Source: Rallus limicola (taxonomy: Eukaryota; Chordata; Aves; Gruiformes; Rallidae). From it: a stretch of 64,000 nucleotides of DNA. This document shows positions 1 to 10,182 of this stretch, in pieces. The stretch spans positions 1,612,001 to 1,676,000 of the forward strand of contig JAKCOZ010000009.1 in the NCBI GenBank assembly GCA_022605955.1, in the 5' to 3' direction. Within the stretch, counting starts at the first letter, position 1, and each line of letters opens with the position of its first letter. The position numbers were made by a program, and so were the translations under genes. The notes under the pieces were generated by a model that was given only the letters and a program-made list of their open reading frames with translations, was not told the origin of the DNA and ran no database searches.

Positions 1-850
1 TTTCCTCATAGGCAAGCAAGAAAGAATTGAAGTTTACTTTTAATTATGCCAAAAGAGAACAGGGAAAAGCACAGCTGAATTCCTTAAGGAACCATGTGAG
101 AAAGCATTGCCTAGAAGAAGAAAAGAAAAAAAAGCTTCCCTGAAAACAAAACCCAACTTCTCCAGAGAATACATGTGGTGTCTTACACAGCTGTAGATAG
201 AATTCATCTGTAATCCTGAATGAGACCTATGTTTGTTACAGAAAATTGGGAGATTTGGGGTTCGTTATTTAGAGTTGGCTAATGCATTAACTGACTTTTG
301 TTCTTAGCTACCCACTCCTCTAAGGCCATTCCAAAACTGTCAGGAAATATGGTCTGCTCTAAGGTACAATTAGGAGGCTTTCAAATAGAAAAAGGAATGG
401 TAGTAACAAGCACAAAGAATACAGTTGCCTATTATTCATTCATACACCCACATTAAAAGGACATTACGGCTGTGAAGTCAAGCTCTTTAATGTTGGGAAA
501 TGCTAAAGTTAAGATTGGCTCACAGTCAAGTGGGAAAGGTTAAATTCAGTTCATGTGTGGCAACTCCTACCTGCTCCCTGCACTGCACAAACACACACTG
601 CACAGCTCCTCGCTGGAAGGGTCCCAGCCAGCCTGAGAAAGCACCCCTCACACCAACCAGCTGCACACAGGGCATCTCCCACCCCGGGGCTGCAAGGAGG
701 GCAACCCCCCCTGCCAGGGCAAGGGGATGTGTGTGGGTAACACGTGCCGTAGCACACACACATGTGCAGGGTTGGAACTGCCTGGGATTACAGAAGGGGC
801 CCTAGGGACTTTGTGGGTGCATGTGATCATTTCCTAGCTCTGGTTTGTGG
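1..850. other. Unique noncoding DNA
   Basis: I see no repeat family, RNA gene or supported exon. Short open frames around 500-830 overlap one another on both strands, lack any recognisable domain and lie in locally GC-rich DNA, so they look like chance frames. Confidence 0.6.
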
Positions 851-1400
851 TGTCCTGGTTAAACCCCGGCTGGCAGCTGAGCCCCTGTGGTGGGATGGGG
901 GAGAGGACAGGAAGGGTAACAGTGAGAACACTCCTGGGTTGAGATAAAAGACAGTTTAAATAAGTAAAGAAAGAGCCACACATGCAAGAGAAGCAAACTA
1001 AGGAAATAATTCACCATGGCAGGCAGGTGCACAGCCATCCCCAGAACAGCAGGGCTCCTTCACGCGTAACAGGGACTGGGGAAGGCAAACACCATCACTC
1101 TGAATGCCCCCCCTTTCTTCCCCTTCCCCCAGGATTATATACTGAGCATGATGTCATATGGTGTGGGATATCCCTTGGGGTCAGCTGTGTCTCCTCGGAC
1201 CCCTTGCGCACCCCAGCCCCTCGCTGGTGGGGTGGGGTGGGCTGAGGGGCAGAACAGCCCTTGGCTCTGTGTGAGCCCTGCTCAGCAAGAACAAAACATC
1301 CCTGTGGTATCAGCACTGTTCCAAAACCACAGATCCAAACCACAGCCCCATAGCAGCTCCTGTGAAGAGAGTTAACTCTGTCCCAGCCAAAACCAGCACA
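851..1400 (+). mobile_element. Solo LTR, avian ERVL-like
   Basis: The segment begins TGTCCTGGTTAAAC and ends AACCAGCACA, giving the TG...CA termini of a retroviral LTR. Its interior follows the layout I know from the abundant avian ERVL-type LTR: a GGGTTGAGATAA block near 938, a GAGCATGATGTCATATGG block near 1143 and an AGTTAACTCTGTCCCAGCC block near the 3' end. The flanks are TGTGG (left) and TGGGG (right), a near-match 5-bp target duplication. No gag, pol or env lies beside it, so it is a solo LTR left by LTR-LTR recombination. A G-rich run at 1229-1249 fits a G-quadruplex pattern. Confidence 0.85.
1229..1249 (+). other. G-quadruplex motif inside LTR
   Basis: Four G-runs (4, 4, 3 and 4 G) are separated by loops of 1, 1 and 4 bases. 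This satisfies the usual G3+N1-7 pattern on the plus strand. Confidence 0.6.
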
Positions 1401-1949
1401 TGGGGTCTACCTGCTGTACTGCTAATCCTGACTGTCCACTTACTGCCTGTTAGTAAGGTGCCATAAAAAACAGCAGACATCTTGAATCCTAATTCAATAT
1501 AACCTATGAGAACTGAGCACTCTTTCCTTGCTGCAGTCAGTGCCAAGCAAGTGGTCTTTTTGACAGTGCAGAGGCCCCTTAGAAGGTCAAAATAAGGATA
1601 TTCAGGTTTTTTATTTCACTACCATCACTAGACAATTTCTTTCATCCCTGGTTCCTGCAGCCCAGCCCACCCTTAATCCTTTCTCTCCTTTATTTTTTCT
1701 CAAATTATTGTATTTTTTTCACTCTCAGTCCTATTTATTGCTTTTCAAGTCTTTTAGCACAGTCCAAACCCAAGCAATCATACCACTTCTCACAGCTTCC
1801 CTCTTTGGTCACTCTCTTCCTTCTGCAGGCTCAGTCTCTTTGCCAGGTGAGTCCAAAAAAAAGGAGTTTAAGACCAATTCTATTTCTTCCTGAGGCCAAA
1901 GCCTGACACTGATCAAAGTGCACTCACACTTCCCTTGTACCTTAGTAAA
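1401..1949. other. Unique noncoding spacer between two LTRs
   Basis: No gene is visible. The interval is AT-rich with T runs near 1690-1720. It is not the internal region of a provirus: the LTRs on either side are in opposite orientations and no retroviral coding motif is present. Confidence 0.55.
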
Positions 1950-2335
1950 TCTGAAGGCGAAGAGCAGGAGTTATCTGAGCAGCTGAACCCAGACCAGGGC
2001 ATCCGATGCCGTACAACATCGTATGCAGCAAGAGAAGTTCGAGGGCAGGAAGATAAAAGGGGCATGTTTATGGCTATGCCATTTGTCTTCCCAAGCAAAC
2101 ATGTCCTGAGGTCCTGCTTTCCAGGAGTCAGCTGGACATTTGCCCCCTGATGGGAAGTAGAGGCTGAATTCCTCTTTTTGCCTTTGCATTTGCAGCTTTT
2201 GCTTTGCCCATTAAACCGCCAGTATCTCAATCCACAAGTCTTCTCGCTTTCCTTTTCTCTCCATCCCATGGAAGAGGAGGGTGAGGGAGACATGGGGTGA
2301 GTGTTTGGCTGCTGGCCAGGGTCAACCCACTGGCA
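1950..2335 (-). mobile_element. LTR fragment, avian ERVL-like, minus strand
   Basis: Read on the minus strand from 2335, the sequence starts TGCCAGTGGGTTGACC, continues through GGATTGAGATACTGGC near 2220, and reaches a block near 2010 that aligns with the 'GATGTCATATGG' block of the LTR at 851-1400. It is the same broad LTR class but clearly diverged. The 3' end is eroded, so I could not find a terminal CA or target duplication. ORFs on both strands here are by-products of LTR sequence. Confidence 0.7.
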
Positions 2336-2716
2336 CTCAAAGACCCGTGGAGACTTGTCCTAGAAGACCTCCCTGCAGACGAACCCAGCAAGGCTTTGTG
2401 CTGCACAGACACACGTACAAAGGTTTTGACATCTCAGAAGGGAGCAGACAAGAAGCCAAATAAGAAGGATGACAAAGCTGAAGGGGTGGGTAGGATGGAG
2501 GGACAAGGGAGCAACGTTAAGCGTGACAGGGAGTATACTTCAAAAGGGACAGAGCTTCCTTCACGCTTGGATTTAGTGCTGCACCGTTGGCTAGCAGGGA
2601 AACCTCTGTCTCTGGCTGTCTCATATGTGTCTTTAACTACACTCCTGGACACAGGTGCTTCATCTGAAGTTAAGGTGATGTTCTGAGGCTTTCCTGGGAT
2701 AAAAAGGCTGTCGTGT

Positions 2717-2745
2717 CCCCCCCCCCCCCCTCCCTCTCCACCCCC
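2717..2745 (+). repeat. Poly-C / C-rich simple repeat
   Basis: Fourteen consecutive C are followed by a C-rich TCCC-type stretch. The low complexity produces a glycine-rich run in the minus-strand ORF across it, which argues against that ORF being real. Confidence 0.85.
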
Positions 2746-3111
2746 ACAAAAGAAAAGAACTAGAGGCAAACAAAACATTTCATCAGGAATTCTCTTACGG
2801 TGCTGTCTTTTGAAAGGATTTGTGGCGTGTAGCACATGTTCTCTCTTCTCCGTTCTCCTTCACATTCACACCGACAGAGAAGATCTGCCTTAACCCTCCT
2901 ACCAGCAGGAGACCTGTGCTGGGCAGAACAGTGCTGAGAGGAGCTGCTGTCCTGGGAGTTAGCCTGGAGTCTGAGTGAAAGCTCTCTGCAATCAAAGCTG
3001 CAGTTCCTGAAGGGTTCAAGTTAAGGCAGATAAGAAGGTCTGACAAAGTCTTGCCACCTTACAGATTTCTGTGGCCTTTGGACCAGGATCACAAAGGGGT
3101 TTGGAAGGATA

Positions 3112-3140
3112 AAAAAGAAAAGAAAGAAAGAAAAAAAAAA
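3112..3140 (+). repeat. A-rich GAAA simple repeat
   Basis: GAAA-type units merge into a run of A. Simple low-complexity DNA. Confidence 0.8.
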
Positions 3141-4981
3141 ATCCAATGCTTTTAGGCTGCAAAGGCAGCCTGTTCACTGAAAACACAAGAAAATACACCC
3201 AGAATTATACCTGAGTTGCTGCTATAACTGAATCCTGTCCTGTTTGTCTCACACTTGTCTGTTTGCTTGTTGTACATTAAAATGGATAAACTCAGGGGAA
3301 TAGGGGGTACAATGAAAAGAAAAATGGAATGGGAAAAGAATTTTTGAGAATCCCTTGGAAAAACATAGTACTTGTTGAAGAGGTGGGGTGGTTTTCTTTC
3401 TTCCTGCAGAAAAATAAAAATGGAGAGAAGGACATCCAGATTCCACCATAAAAATCCCCAGGAGCAGTAAATGAGGAGGAGGAGGTTTTTGTTTGGTTTC
3501 CCCCTCCTCCTTCTGCTGACTTGTGTATTAACAGTCTGCTGTTTCTAAGGCAGCTGCAACGCACTGAACGTGGCTCTGAACTGCAGACAGTGTCTGTCCT
3601 GAGGCTCTACCTCCAACTCTGTTGGAAGTAGCATATAGACAAGTAGAAAGTAGAAGAGGTGGACCAATATTTTGTCTGAAAGCTTATTGAGAAGCCATGG
3701 GCTGAGTGAAATCATTGAACTCCACTGTTCTCCTAATATCATCTTTGAGGAGGAAAAAAGAGGCACCTCCCTGCACTCCCCCCTTTTTAAGCTGGAGTCA
3801 GAGAGGTGTGAGAATTATTATTTTTCTGAAATATAAAACTGGGGTAAAAATGTCACCCTTCCTCTTTGTCAAATGAAGCTGACGTTAGACAACTGTCCCA
3901 GGTCTGAGAAACTGTTCGATCAGATGTTAAGTAAATTATACATGCAATTCACATCCCAGCAAAGCCATATATTAAAGTGAAGTAATAGATGATAAAATGG
4001 ATTCTGTAGGATATGACTGTATAATAATCAGAGAAAATGTAAAATATTGCTTTTAAAAACCATTTTTAAAGTTTTAAGTAGGCTTCCATATTTATGGGTA
4101 GCTATTCTTCAGCCTCCTGTCTTGTAACATATTCTACTGGCATCTCTTGCAAATTTTCAACTCCACAAAAAATGCATGTCTCCAAGAGTACAGAGCCAGC
4201 TATCACGTTTCTTTTCACAGGCACTGTATTAATCAAAGTTCAGGCAGGGAGAGTTCTGCTGCTTTCATTTATGCCCTTGATAAAAATCAAGGTTTTGTGT
4301 GGCCCGTACTTTTCATCAGTCTCCAAAACCCACCGTGCCACCTTGGTTCACCTCAGCTGTGCTTTTCTATCCAGCTTTCTTCAGCCTCTAGATGCTGGAG
4401 TCCCTGCACTTTGAAGGTCTAATCCTACCTGGCTCCATTTGGCTGATCAGGCTATGTCAGCCGCCTTCCCCACCTGATAAAAATGAGCATCCCGAGGTGG
4501 AAAGCACTGGAAGGAAACCTCTAACTGCACTGAAGACAAAAAGCCCGAATGCCTATGTAAGCCTGACGCAGGGAGAACTTCATTAGCAGCAGTTCCTATT
4601 GTGTAAATCACGTACACAAATGAACTAAACCTGAAATAGGATTATTCAACTGCCTTCCAGGGAACCACCTCTTTCAATACCATCGAGTACCTGCTTTAAA
4701 CACAGGGGGGGGCATTGCTCCCTGGCAACACCAGAGCACATAAGGCAGGGCTCAGGCCTCACAAATTCCCAGGCTGGACCGAAGAAATACTCTGCTTTCA
4801 TCGAGCCACACATTTGTCTTTTTGGCACTTGCCTTTCTGTGTTCTGAGACTTGGGAGCTGGAAAAGCAGCTTGCCTTACCGCTGCAGCTGCGAGAGGGGG
4901 AAAGTTAGTGTTTAGGTTGCTCTGCCGCTCAGATAATGCTGAGAGGAAGGAATTTGACAAAGTTTACACAACAATCCAATT

Positions 4982-5056
4982 ACGAGTGGTTACAATGTAG
5001 TTACAATTGTGGTTACAATACGAGTGGTTACAATGTAGTTACATTGTGGTTACAAT
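4982..5056 (+). repeat. Two-copy 38-bp tandem repeat
   Basis: A 38-base unit starting ACGAGTGGTTACAATG is followed directly by a 37-base copy differing by one missing A. Within each unit the shorter motif GTGGTTACAAT also recurs. Confidence 0.85.
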
Positions 5057-5650
5057 GATGCCAAGCACCGCGGATCTCACAACAACAGCATGGAAACTGA
5101 AAGTCAACACAGAAAGGGACCCTGAATGGTCTGAAAATCCACTGTTCATCTCCTAGAAAGTCACCTTAAGCTGGCTGTATGTGTACTGGCAGCCAATTTA
5201 TGGGAAAACAAGATGGATATGAGGGACAAATGAGCAGAATTTCCTCTTCTTAAGAAAAGCTACTTTTGTTTAAAGAGGGAATAAGATCAATAGAGCAAAA
5301 CCCCTTTGATCTTTACACAATTCTTAGATTCTTCTCTTTTCTTTTTGTAGATATACTTGGTCTTTATGTTCCCTGTGTTAATAAGGTCTTCACAGCAGGT
5401 CCTGTCTACCTTTATTTGTACAACAGGGAGCACAGCAGGGTCGCCCGAGTTCATAACTGGGGTCTGTAAGAGCGGTGGGAATACAGCTCAGTATTGCTAA
5501 TTGACTCTGTTTCAGCAGCAATCGCTGTGCAAAGCTCATGTAAACAACGGGAACATCTGCAGCCAGACACATTAGGAAAATACCACAGTACCACATGGGG
5601 CAGTTACAGGGGTATGAAGAGCCGTAAGCCCGTTCAACACATTAAAAGCT

Positions 5651-5670
5651 GAGACCTGAGCTCAGGTCTC
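5651..5670. repeat. Perfect 20-bp palindrome
   Basis: GAGACCTGAG is followed immediately by its exact reverse complement. It has no spacer and does not extend further on either side. Confidence 0.9.
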
Positions 5671-5703
5671 CCACATCCTCAGCAAACGCCTTCGTACCAT
5701 TGC

Positions 5704-5757
5704 GCTGCTGCTGCTAAGGCTGCTGCTAAGGCTGCTGCTAAGGCTGCTGTTAAGGCT
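5704..5757 (+). repeat. 12-bp minisatellite (GCT)3AAG
   Basis: About four and a half copies of GCTGCTGCTAAG, the last with one T substitution. In one plus frame it reads as repeating Ala-Ala-Ala-Lys, ending in a stop 21 bases later. I find no upstream start or exon signal that would make it coding. Confidence 0.85.
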
Positions 5758-8162
5758 GCCAGGCCTTCCGGCTGACGCTCTGCTACTTTGAAGATCTCAT
5801 ATACTCAACAGGTCTGAAAGGGTACAGTGAAGCCATTCCTGGTTTCCATCAGGGGGAAGAAAGGCTGGGCGAGCTCCCTGCATGAGTGCACTAACGATCA
5901 CTGCCGTGATGAACGCGGCACCCAAGGCACAAGGGCCATTTTTAGACCACAGCAGAATAACTAAGCCCAGCCTAGGATACGCAGTGACTCTGGAGCGAAC
6001 GCAGAAACATGAGTCACCTATGCATTTTGAGTGTGCTAACAGGGATAGAATTCGTATTAGCTTCTGTTCAATCCAAATAGAAGCATTTTAAAATAGCACA
6101 CTGAACAACAACAGTATCAAAGTACTTGGTAACACTGTGATAGCATAGCCAGGCACAATGTGCAAGAACTTTCAGTAAGTGTCTGTGCAATGTGAGAAGC
6201 AAACTGTGAGTAGGCAGGGAGTCCTGCTCATTAGGCAAAGATGACTGTCAAAACTAAATTCCAAGAAAAGTAGCATGGGTAGCAGATGAAACCACCCTTC
6301 TAGGAGGGGGAAAGCAGCATAAGATCATCAGCATTGATTTCCACAGAGGACATACATAGAAAACAAGCGCACTTCAGTCCTGACTTCTCCCTCCAACTTT
6401 TCTGTGGCCACTAAGACCACCAAGGACCTTAGTCATCTCTGCTAACTATGTGGCATCAGCTCTGCCATATTTTATTCCCTTGCATAACTTAGAATGTATG
6501 CATTAAAGATCAACACTCCACTGTATGTAGTCACAATGTTAAATAATACCTAGGATCTAACTGTCGTAAAGCATATTGTTAGAGAATGAATTTAGCACAA
6601 TTTTGATTTAAAGTTTGAAATCAGCCTCCTAAACACTACCATCAAAGCAATCTTTGCATCTCTGATATATATAAGCACACGTACATCTCCACATACTCAG
6701 TTGCAATGAACTTAATAGCACAGATTGTTGTTTACAACCCATTGACCAACTGACACTAAACACTGGTTTACTCTGTAAGCCCCACTGAATGTGTTATATG
6801 ACTTGGGTATTCCACACCAGCTAGTCTAAGATATATGATCAAAATCAGTTTGTTTCTGCAAGATGTAGATAGAGCCCTCAGGATCACAGAACTAAACAGG
6901 CAGGTTACAGACAAGGCCACTTAGACAGTCTCACTTCTGCCTATTACCATGTTTTGTGGCAGTTTTCTTTTTAACAAAGGCTGCAGGAAGGAAAATAGTT
7001 ATTTCAGTTCCAAGAGCAACCAGAAACGTTCAAGGTAAGTATTTCTGGCCCTGAAGTAAGGACACAATAAATGGATCCAAGCAAGCCAACCTTCTCACTG
7101 TGTGCTCTTTGAAAAGGAGAAAATTAGGTCTGTGAAGGTGAGCTGCACGCTGGACAAATAGGAGGAGGTTGGATGCTCTTTTTAGAGACACCTGGAACAG
7201 TCCTTGAATACTGCATGTTAAGTGGCAGCAGTAATGGAAATTTTTCAGAATAACAAGCATCACTTGGAAAACTTAAACCAGATTATGACCAGCCCCTTAT
7301 GAATTATAAGCATACAGATTCAGAGAACTGTACAGGAACTTTAGAGACTTTCTTGCAGACAGTAAATCCCTTTCATTTCCTGACATACTGTAAACCAGGA
7401 GTCTCATAGAAGATTGAAATGCATCTGTTACTGTGCCAGAAATTCTACCAGCCTGTTGCTTGCAAATGAGGCAAGGCCAGGTAACCCACTTAAAAAATAG
7501 TGCAGCTGGAGTCTTCAACAGGAAATCCTGAAACAAAATTAAAGTGAGTAACTTGCTGAGAAATCCATTTCAAAGGCTCACCTGCAATGCAACACTTACT
7601 GATAGATCTTCTCCTGTGCTGTAAAGTTTCTAGAGCCAAAATGTATGTTGTTTCTGGTGTTTATCTCGTCACACCAGTTAATATGTATCACTCTGGTCCA
7701 GGACTTGGTTTTGGCCACCTAGAGCTGCAGCTTGGATGCTCATTGGCTTGGCTGCATGCTACCAGGGAAAGGCTAAACTTCCTGGATGCACTTGTGTTCT
7801 CAGGCCCTAGTGAGTAAGTGTGTGTTTGTGGCTACAAAGTGACCTACTGGACAAAAAATTCTTCATTTGGTGAGGCAGGTTCACTTCTGCCTCATCACCA
7901 GGGAAACATTGCCAGGGACTGTTTTGTCCCTCAGGATGAGCCACTGCTACTATAACTTGCAGACTGTCTTCTTGTGTATTTGTTGCAAGTATAGTGTGGT
8001 GAGAACGGAATAGGCAACTAATTTCTGCTTCTAATCTAAGTGATAATAACACTAACTTGTTTTCACAGTTCATTATCAGCTTAAATCATGGATCACCTAA
8101 AAGCCAGCTCAAACAGCACTTACTTCAAGTAAGAGCAAGTGGCCTGGAGCCTGTTCTTCCTC

Positions 8163-8861
8163 TGGAGTGGAGGAAATGGACCTGGGGGTACTGATTGATG
8201 CACGGCTGAACATGAGCCGACAGTGTGCGCGGGTGGCCAAGAAGGCCAACGGCGTCCTGGCTTGCATCAAAAATAGTGTTACTAGTAGGAACAGGGAGGG
8301 AATTGTCCCCCTGTACTCAGCACTTGTGAGGCCGCATCTCGAGTACTGTGTTCAGTTTTGGGCCCCTCACTACAGGAAAGACATTGAGGCCCTGGAACGC
8401 GTTCAGAGGAGGGCTACTAAGCTGGTGAGGGGTCTGGAACACAGGCCTTACGAGGAGCGGCTGAGGGAGCTGGGATTGTTCAGCCTGGAGAAGAGGAGGC
8501 TCAGGGGAGACCTTATAGCTCTCTATAACTTCCTGAAGGGAGGTTGTGGTGAGCTGGGGGTCGGCCTCTTCTCCCGTGTAGACAGTGATAGAACTAGAGG
8601 GAATGGTACCAAGCTGCGCCAGGGGAGATTCAGGCTGGACATTAGGAAGCACTACTTCTCAGAAAGGGTAGTCAGGCACTGGAATGCACTGCCCAGTGAG
8701 GTGGTGGAGTCACCAACCCTGGGGGTGTTCAAGGAGAGACTGGATGTTGTATTGAGGGACATGGTTTAGTGGGAGCTGGTAGTAATAGGTGAATGGTTGG
8801 ACTGGATGATCTTTTAGGTCTTTTCCAACCTTGATAATTCTGTGATTCTGTGATTCTGTGA
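8163..8861 (+). mobile_element. CR1 LINE, 5'-truncated, 3' end intact
   Basis: It holds the ORF2 C-terminal part followed by a short 3' UTR with 'GGATGATCTTTTAGGTCTTTTCCAACC', then the diagnostic CR1 tail of repeated ATTCTGTG octamers ending near 8860. About 85% of a full element is missing at the 5' end, as is normal for this family. Confidence 0.95.
8167..8769 (+). pseudogene. CR1 ORF2 C-terminal remnant, reading frame open
   Basis: Two hundred codons are open to the natural CR1 stop. The frame begins in the segment downstream of the reverse-transcriptase core ([12 protein letters not shown]), runs through [14 protein letters not shown] and the [11 protein letters not shown] block, then [15 protein letters not shown], and ends in LGVFKERLD. 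In CR1 the ORF2 protein carries an endonuclease and RT; here both catalytic domains are missing, so the fragment cannot retrotranspose. The ATG at the start is internal to ORF2, not a true start. The lack of stops over 600 bases suggests a younger copy than the ones at 16.6 or 57.7 kb. Confidence 0.85.
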
Positions 8862-9240
8862 GTGCATCATATGAGCACCCAGTGGGGAAGCTAGGGAAGT
8901 ACATCTAGCCTCCTTCAAGTAATTATAGTTTTCACAATTCACTGTGAATTCACAACTGTCTCAGCAGTTTTGTCTTCAACAAAAAGGTTGAAGAAATTAT
9001 AGGTGACCAAATCATCCCTCTCCATGAGTGAGGACCAAAGCCGATCTGGGCTGCCTGTGATTATAGATAAGCTCAAAGTAAAATGGGACATTAAACACTA
9101 TACGATTTCCTCACATTAAATTGCAACAGCTCTATACTAAGTACTGAGTAAATAAATAGGCATCTGTGATTTTCAGGCTCATTTTCATGCAAGCATGGGG
9201 TTTTTTTTTGAAGTTATTCATAAAACCCTTAGATATGTTT

Positions 9241-9312
9241 ACGGTTGGATTAGATGATCGTGGAGGTCTTTTCCAACCTCAATGATTTTGAGATTCTGTG
9301 ATTCTGTTAGAT
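9241..9312 (+). mobile_element. CR1 3'-end fragment, about 70 bp
   Basis: Only the terminal block GGTTGGATTAGATGATCG...TCTTTTCCAACCTCAATGATT remains, ending in ATTCTGTG octamers. This is a very severe 5' truncation. Confidence 0.85.
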
Positions 9313-9350
9313 ACTTAAATGTCTTAGAAGCTGTTGGGAATTTCTATTTA

Positions 9351-9645
9351 CACCTGTTCCTCAGGGGTTGCAGGGACAGGAAAAGAAGCAATGGCTTCAA
9401 GCTGACAGAGGGCAGGGTTAGGTCAGACATTAGGAAGGAATTCTTTACTCTGAGGGTGTTGAGGCCCTGGCACAGGCTGCACAGAGAGGCTGTGGCAGCC
9501 CCATCCCTGGGAGTGTTCAAGGCCAGGTTGGATGGGGCTTTGGGCAACCTGGGCTAGTGAAGGTGTCCCTGCACATGGCAGGGGGTTGGAACTAGATGGG
9601 CTTTGAGGTCCTTTCCAAGCCAAAGCACTCTGTGATTCTATGATA
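9351..9645 (+). mobile_element. CR1 3'-end fragment
   Basis: Sequence from the last part of ORF2 (GACATTAGGAAGGAATTCTT, then GGCTGTGGCAGCCCCATCCC) to the CR1 tail 'GCACTCTGTGATTCTATGAT'. The plus-strand frame 9282-9557 is the ORF2 end (SDIRKEFFTLRVLRPWHRL...LGVFKARLDGALGNLG). It is a different subfamily from the 8163 copy, judging by the GGGCAACCTGGGC 3' UTR wording. Confidence 0.93.
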
Positions 9646-9897
9646 TGCAAGAATTGTGAAAGCATTTGCTTATATTCATATGGTAAGTTTGGTAGAATCC
9701 AGCCTTAAAATCACTCAAACATGGAAGACTTGAGCCACATCCAGAAAATGCAGCTATTTCACTTTTTCAGCAAAGGGCAATGAATTATATATGCCCATCC
9801 TTTCTTCCAAGCATTTAATCCGATATTCATGACACTTGGCACAACCAGCTGTAGTAGTCCTAAATGCCAACTGATAGTGTGCTGGCCAAACACGTTT
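9646..9897. other. Short unique spacer
   Basis: Nothing recognised between two CR1 copies. Confidence 0.5.
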
Positions 9898-10182
9898 TTA
9901 AGAATCATAGAATCCCAGCCTGGTCTGGGTTGGAAGGGACCCCAAGGATCACAGAGCTCCAATCCTGTGGCAGGGACACCAACCTCCAGGCCTGGAGCTA
10001 CACAAGGTTGCCCAGGGCCCCATCCAACCTGGCCTTGAACACCCCCAGGGATGGGGCACCCCCCCCCCTCTGGGCAGCCTATTCCAGCCCCTCACTACTC
10101 TTTCTGTAAAAATCATCCCCCTAATATCCAATTTAAGGAAGGAAGGTTTAAATTGGATATTAGGGGAAGTTTTTTACAGAGA
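9898..10182 (-). mobile_element. CR1 fragment with fold-back inversion at its 5' end
   Basis: On the minus strand the element's 3' end is at 9898 (ATAGAATCCCAGCCTGGTCTGG on the plus strand) and its sequence runs to about 10134. From 10147 to about 10180 the last ~32 bases reappear in inverted orientation, separated by about 12 bases. The arms differ at only a few sites. This resembles the 5' inversions made during target-primed reverse transcription. Confidence 0.85.

Larger units (their letters stand above)
2336..4981. other. Unique noncoding DNA with simple repeats
   Basis: No supported gene. It contains a C-run (2717-2730, followed by C-rich DNA to 2745) and an A/GAAA-rich tract (3112-3140). 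Several overlapping minus-strand ORFs between 3249 and 3766 have no recognisable domain. Confidence 0.55.
5057..8167. other. Unique noncoding DNA
   Basis: Apart from the palindrome and GCT-rich minisatellite near 5.65-5.76 kb, I see no repeat family, RNA gene or coding exon. ORFs at 7030-7263 and 7297-7536 on the minus strand have no recognisable domain. Confidence 0.5.

Noticed and set aside
2434..2835. 133-codon minus-strand ORF with a glycine run
   Set aside because: The glycine run is the poly-C repeat and the rest lacks a domain.
4982..5056. CRISPR-like or regulatory direct repeats
   Set aside because: Only two tandem copies without unique spacers, in a vertebrate genome; it is a simple tandem duplication.
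7030..7536. Two minus-strand ORFs (77 and 79 codons) as possible exons
   Set aside because: No recognisable domain and no supporting splice arrangement could be established by eye.
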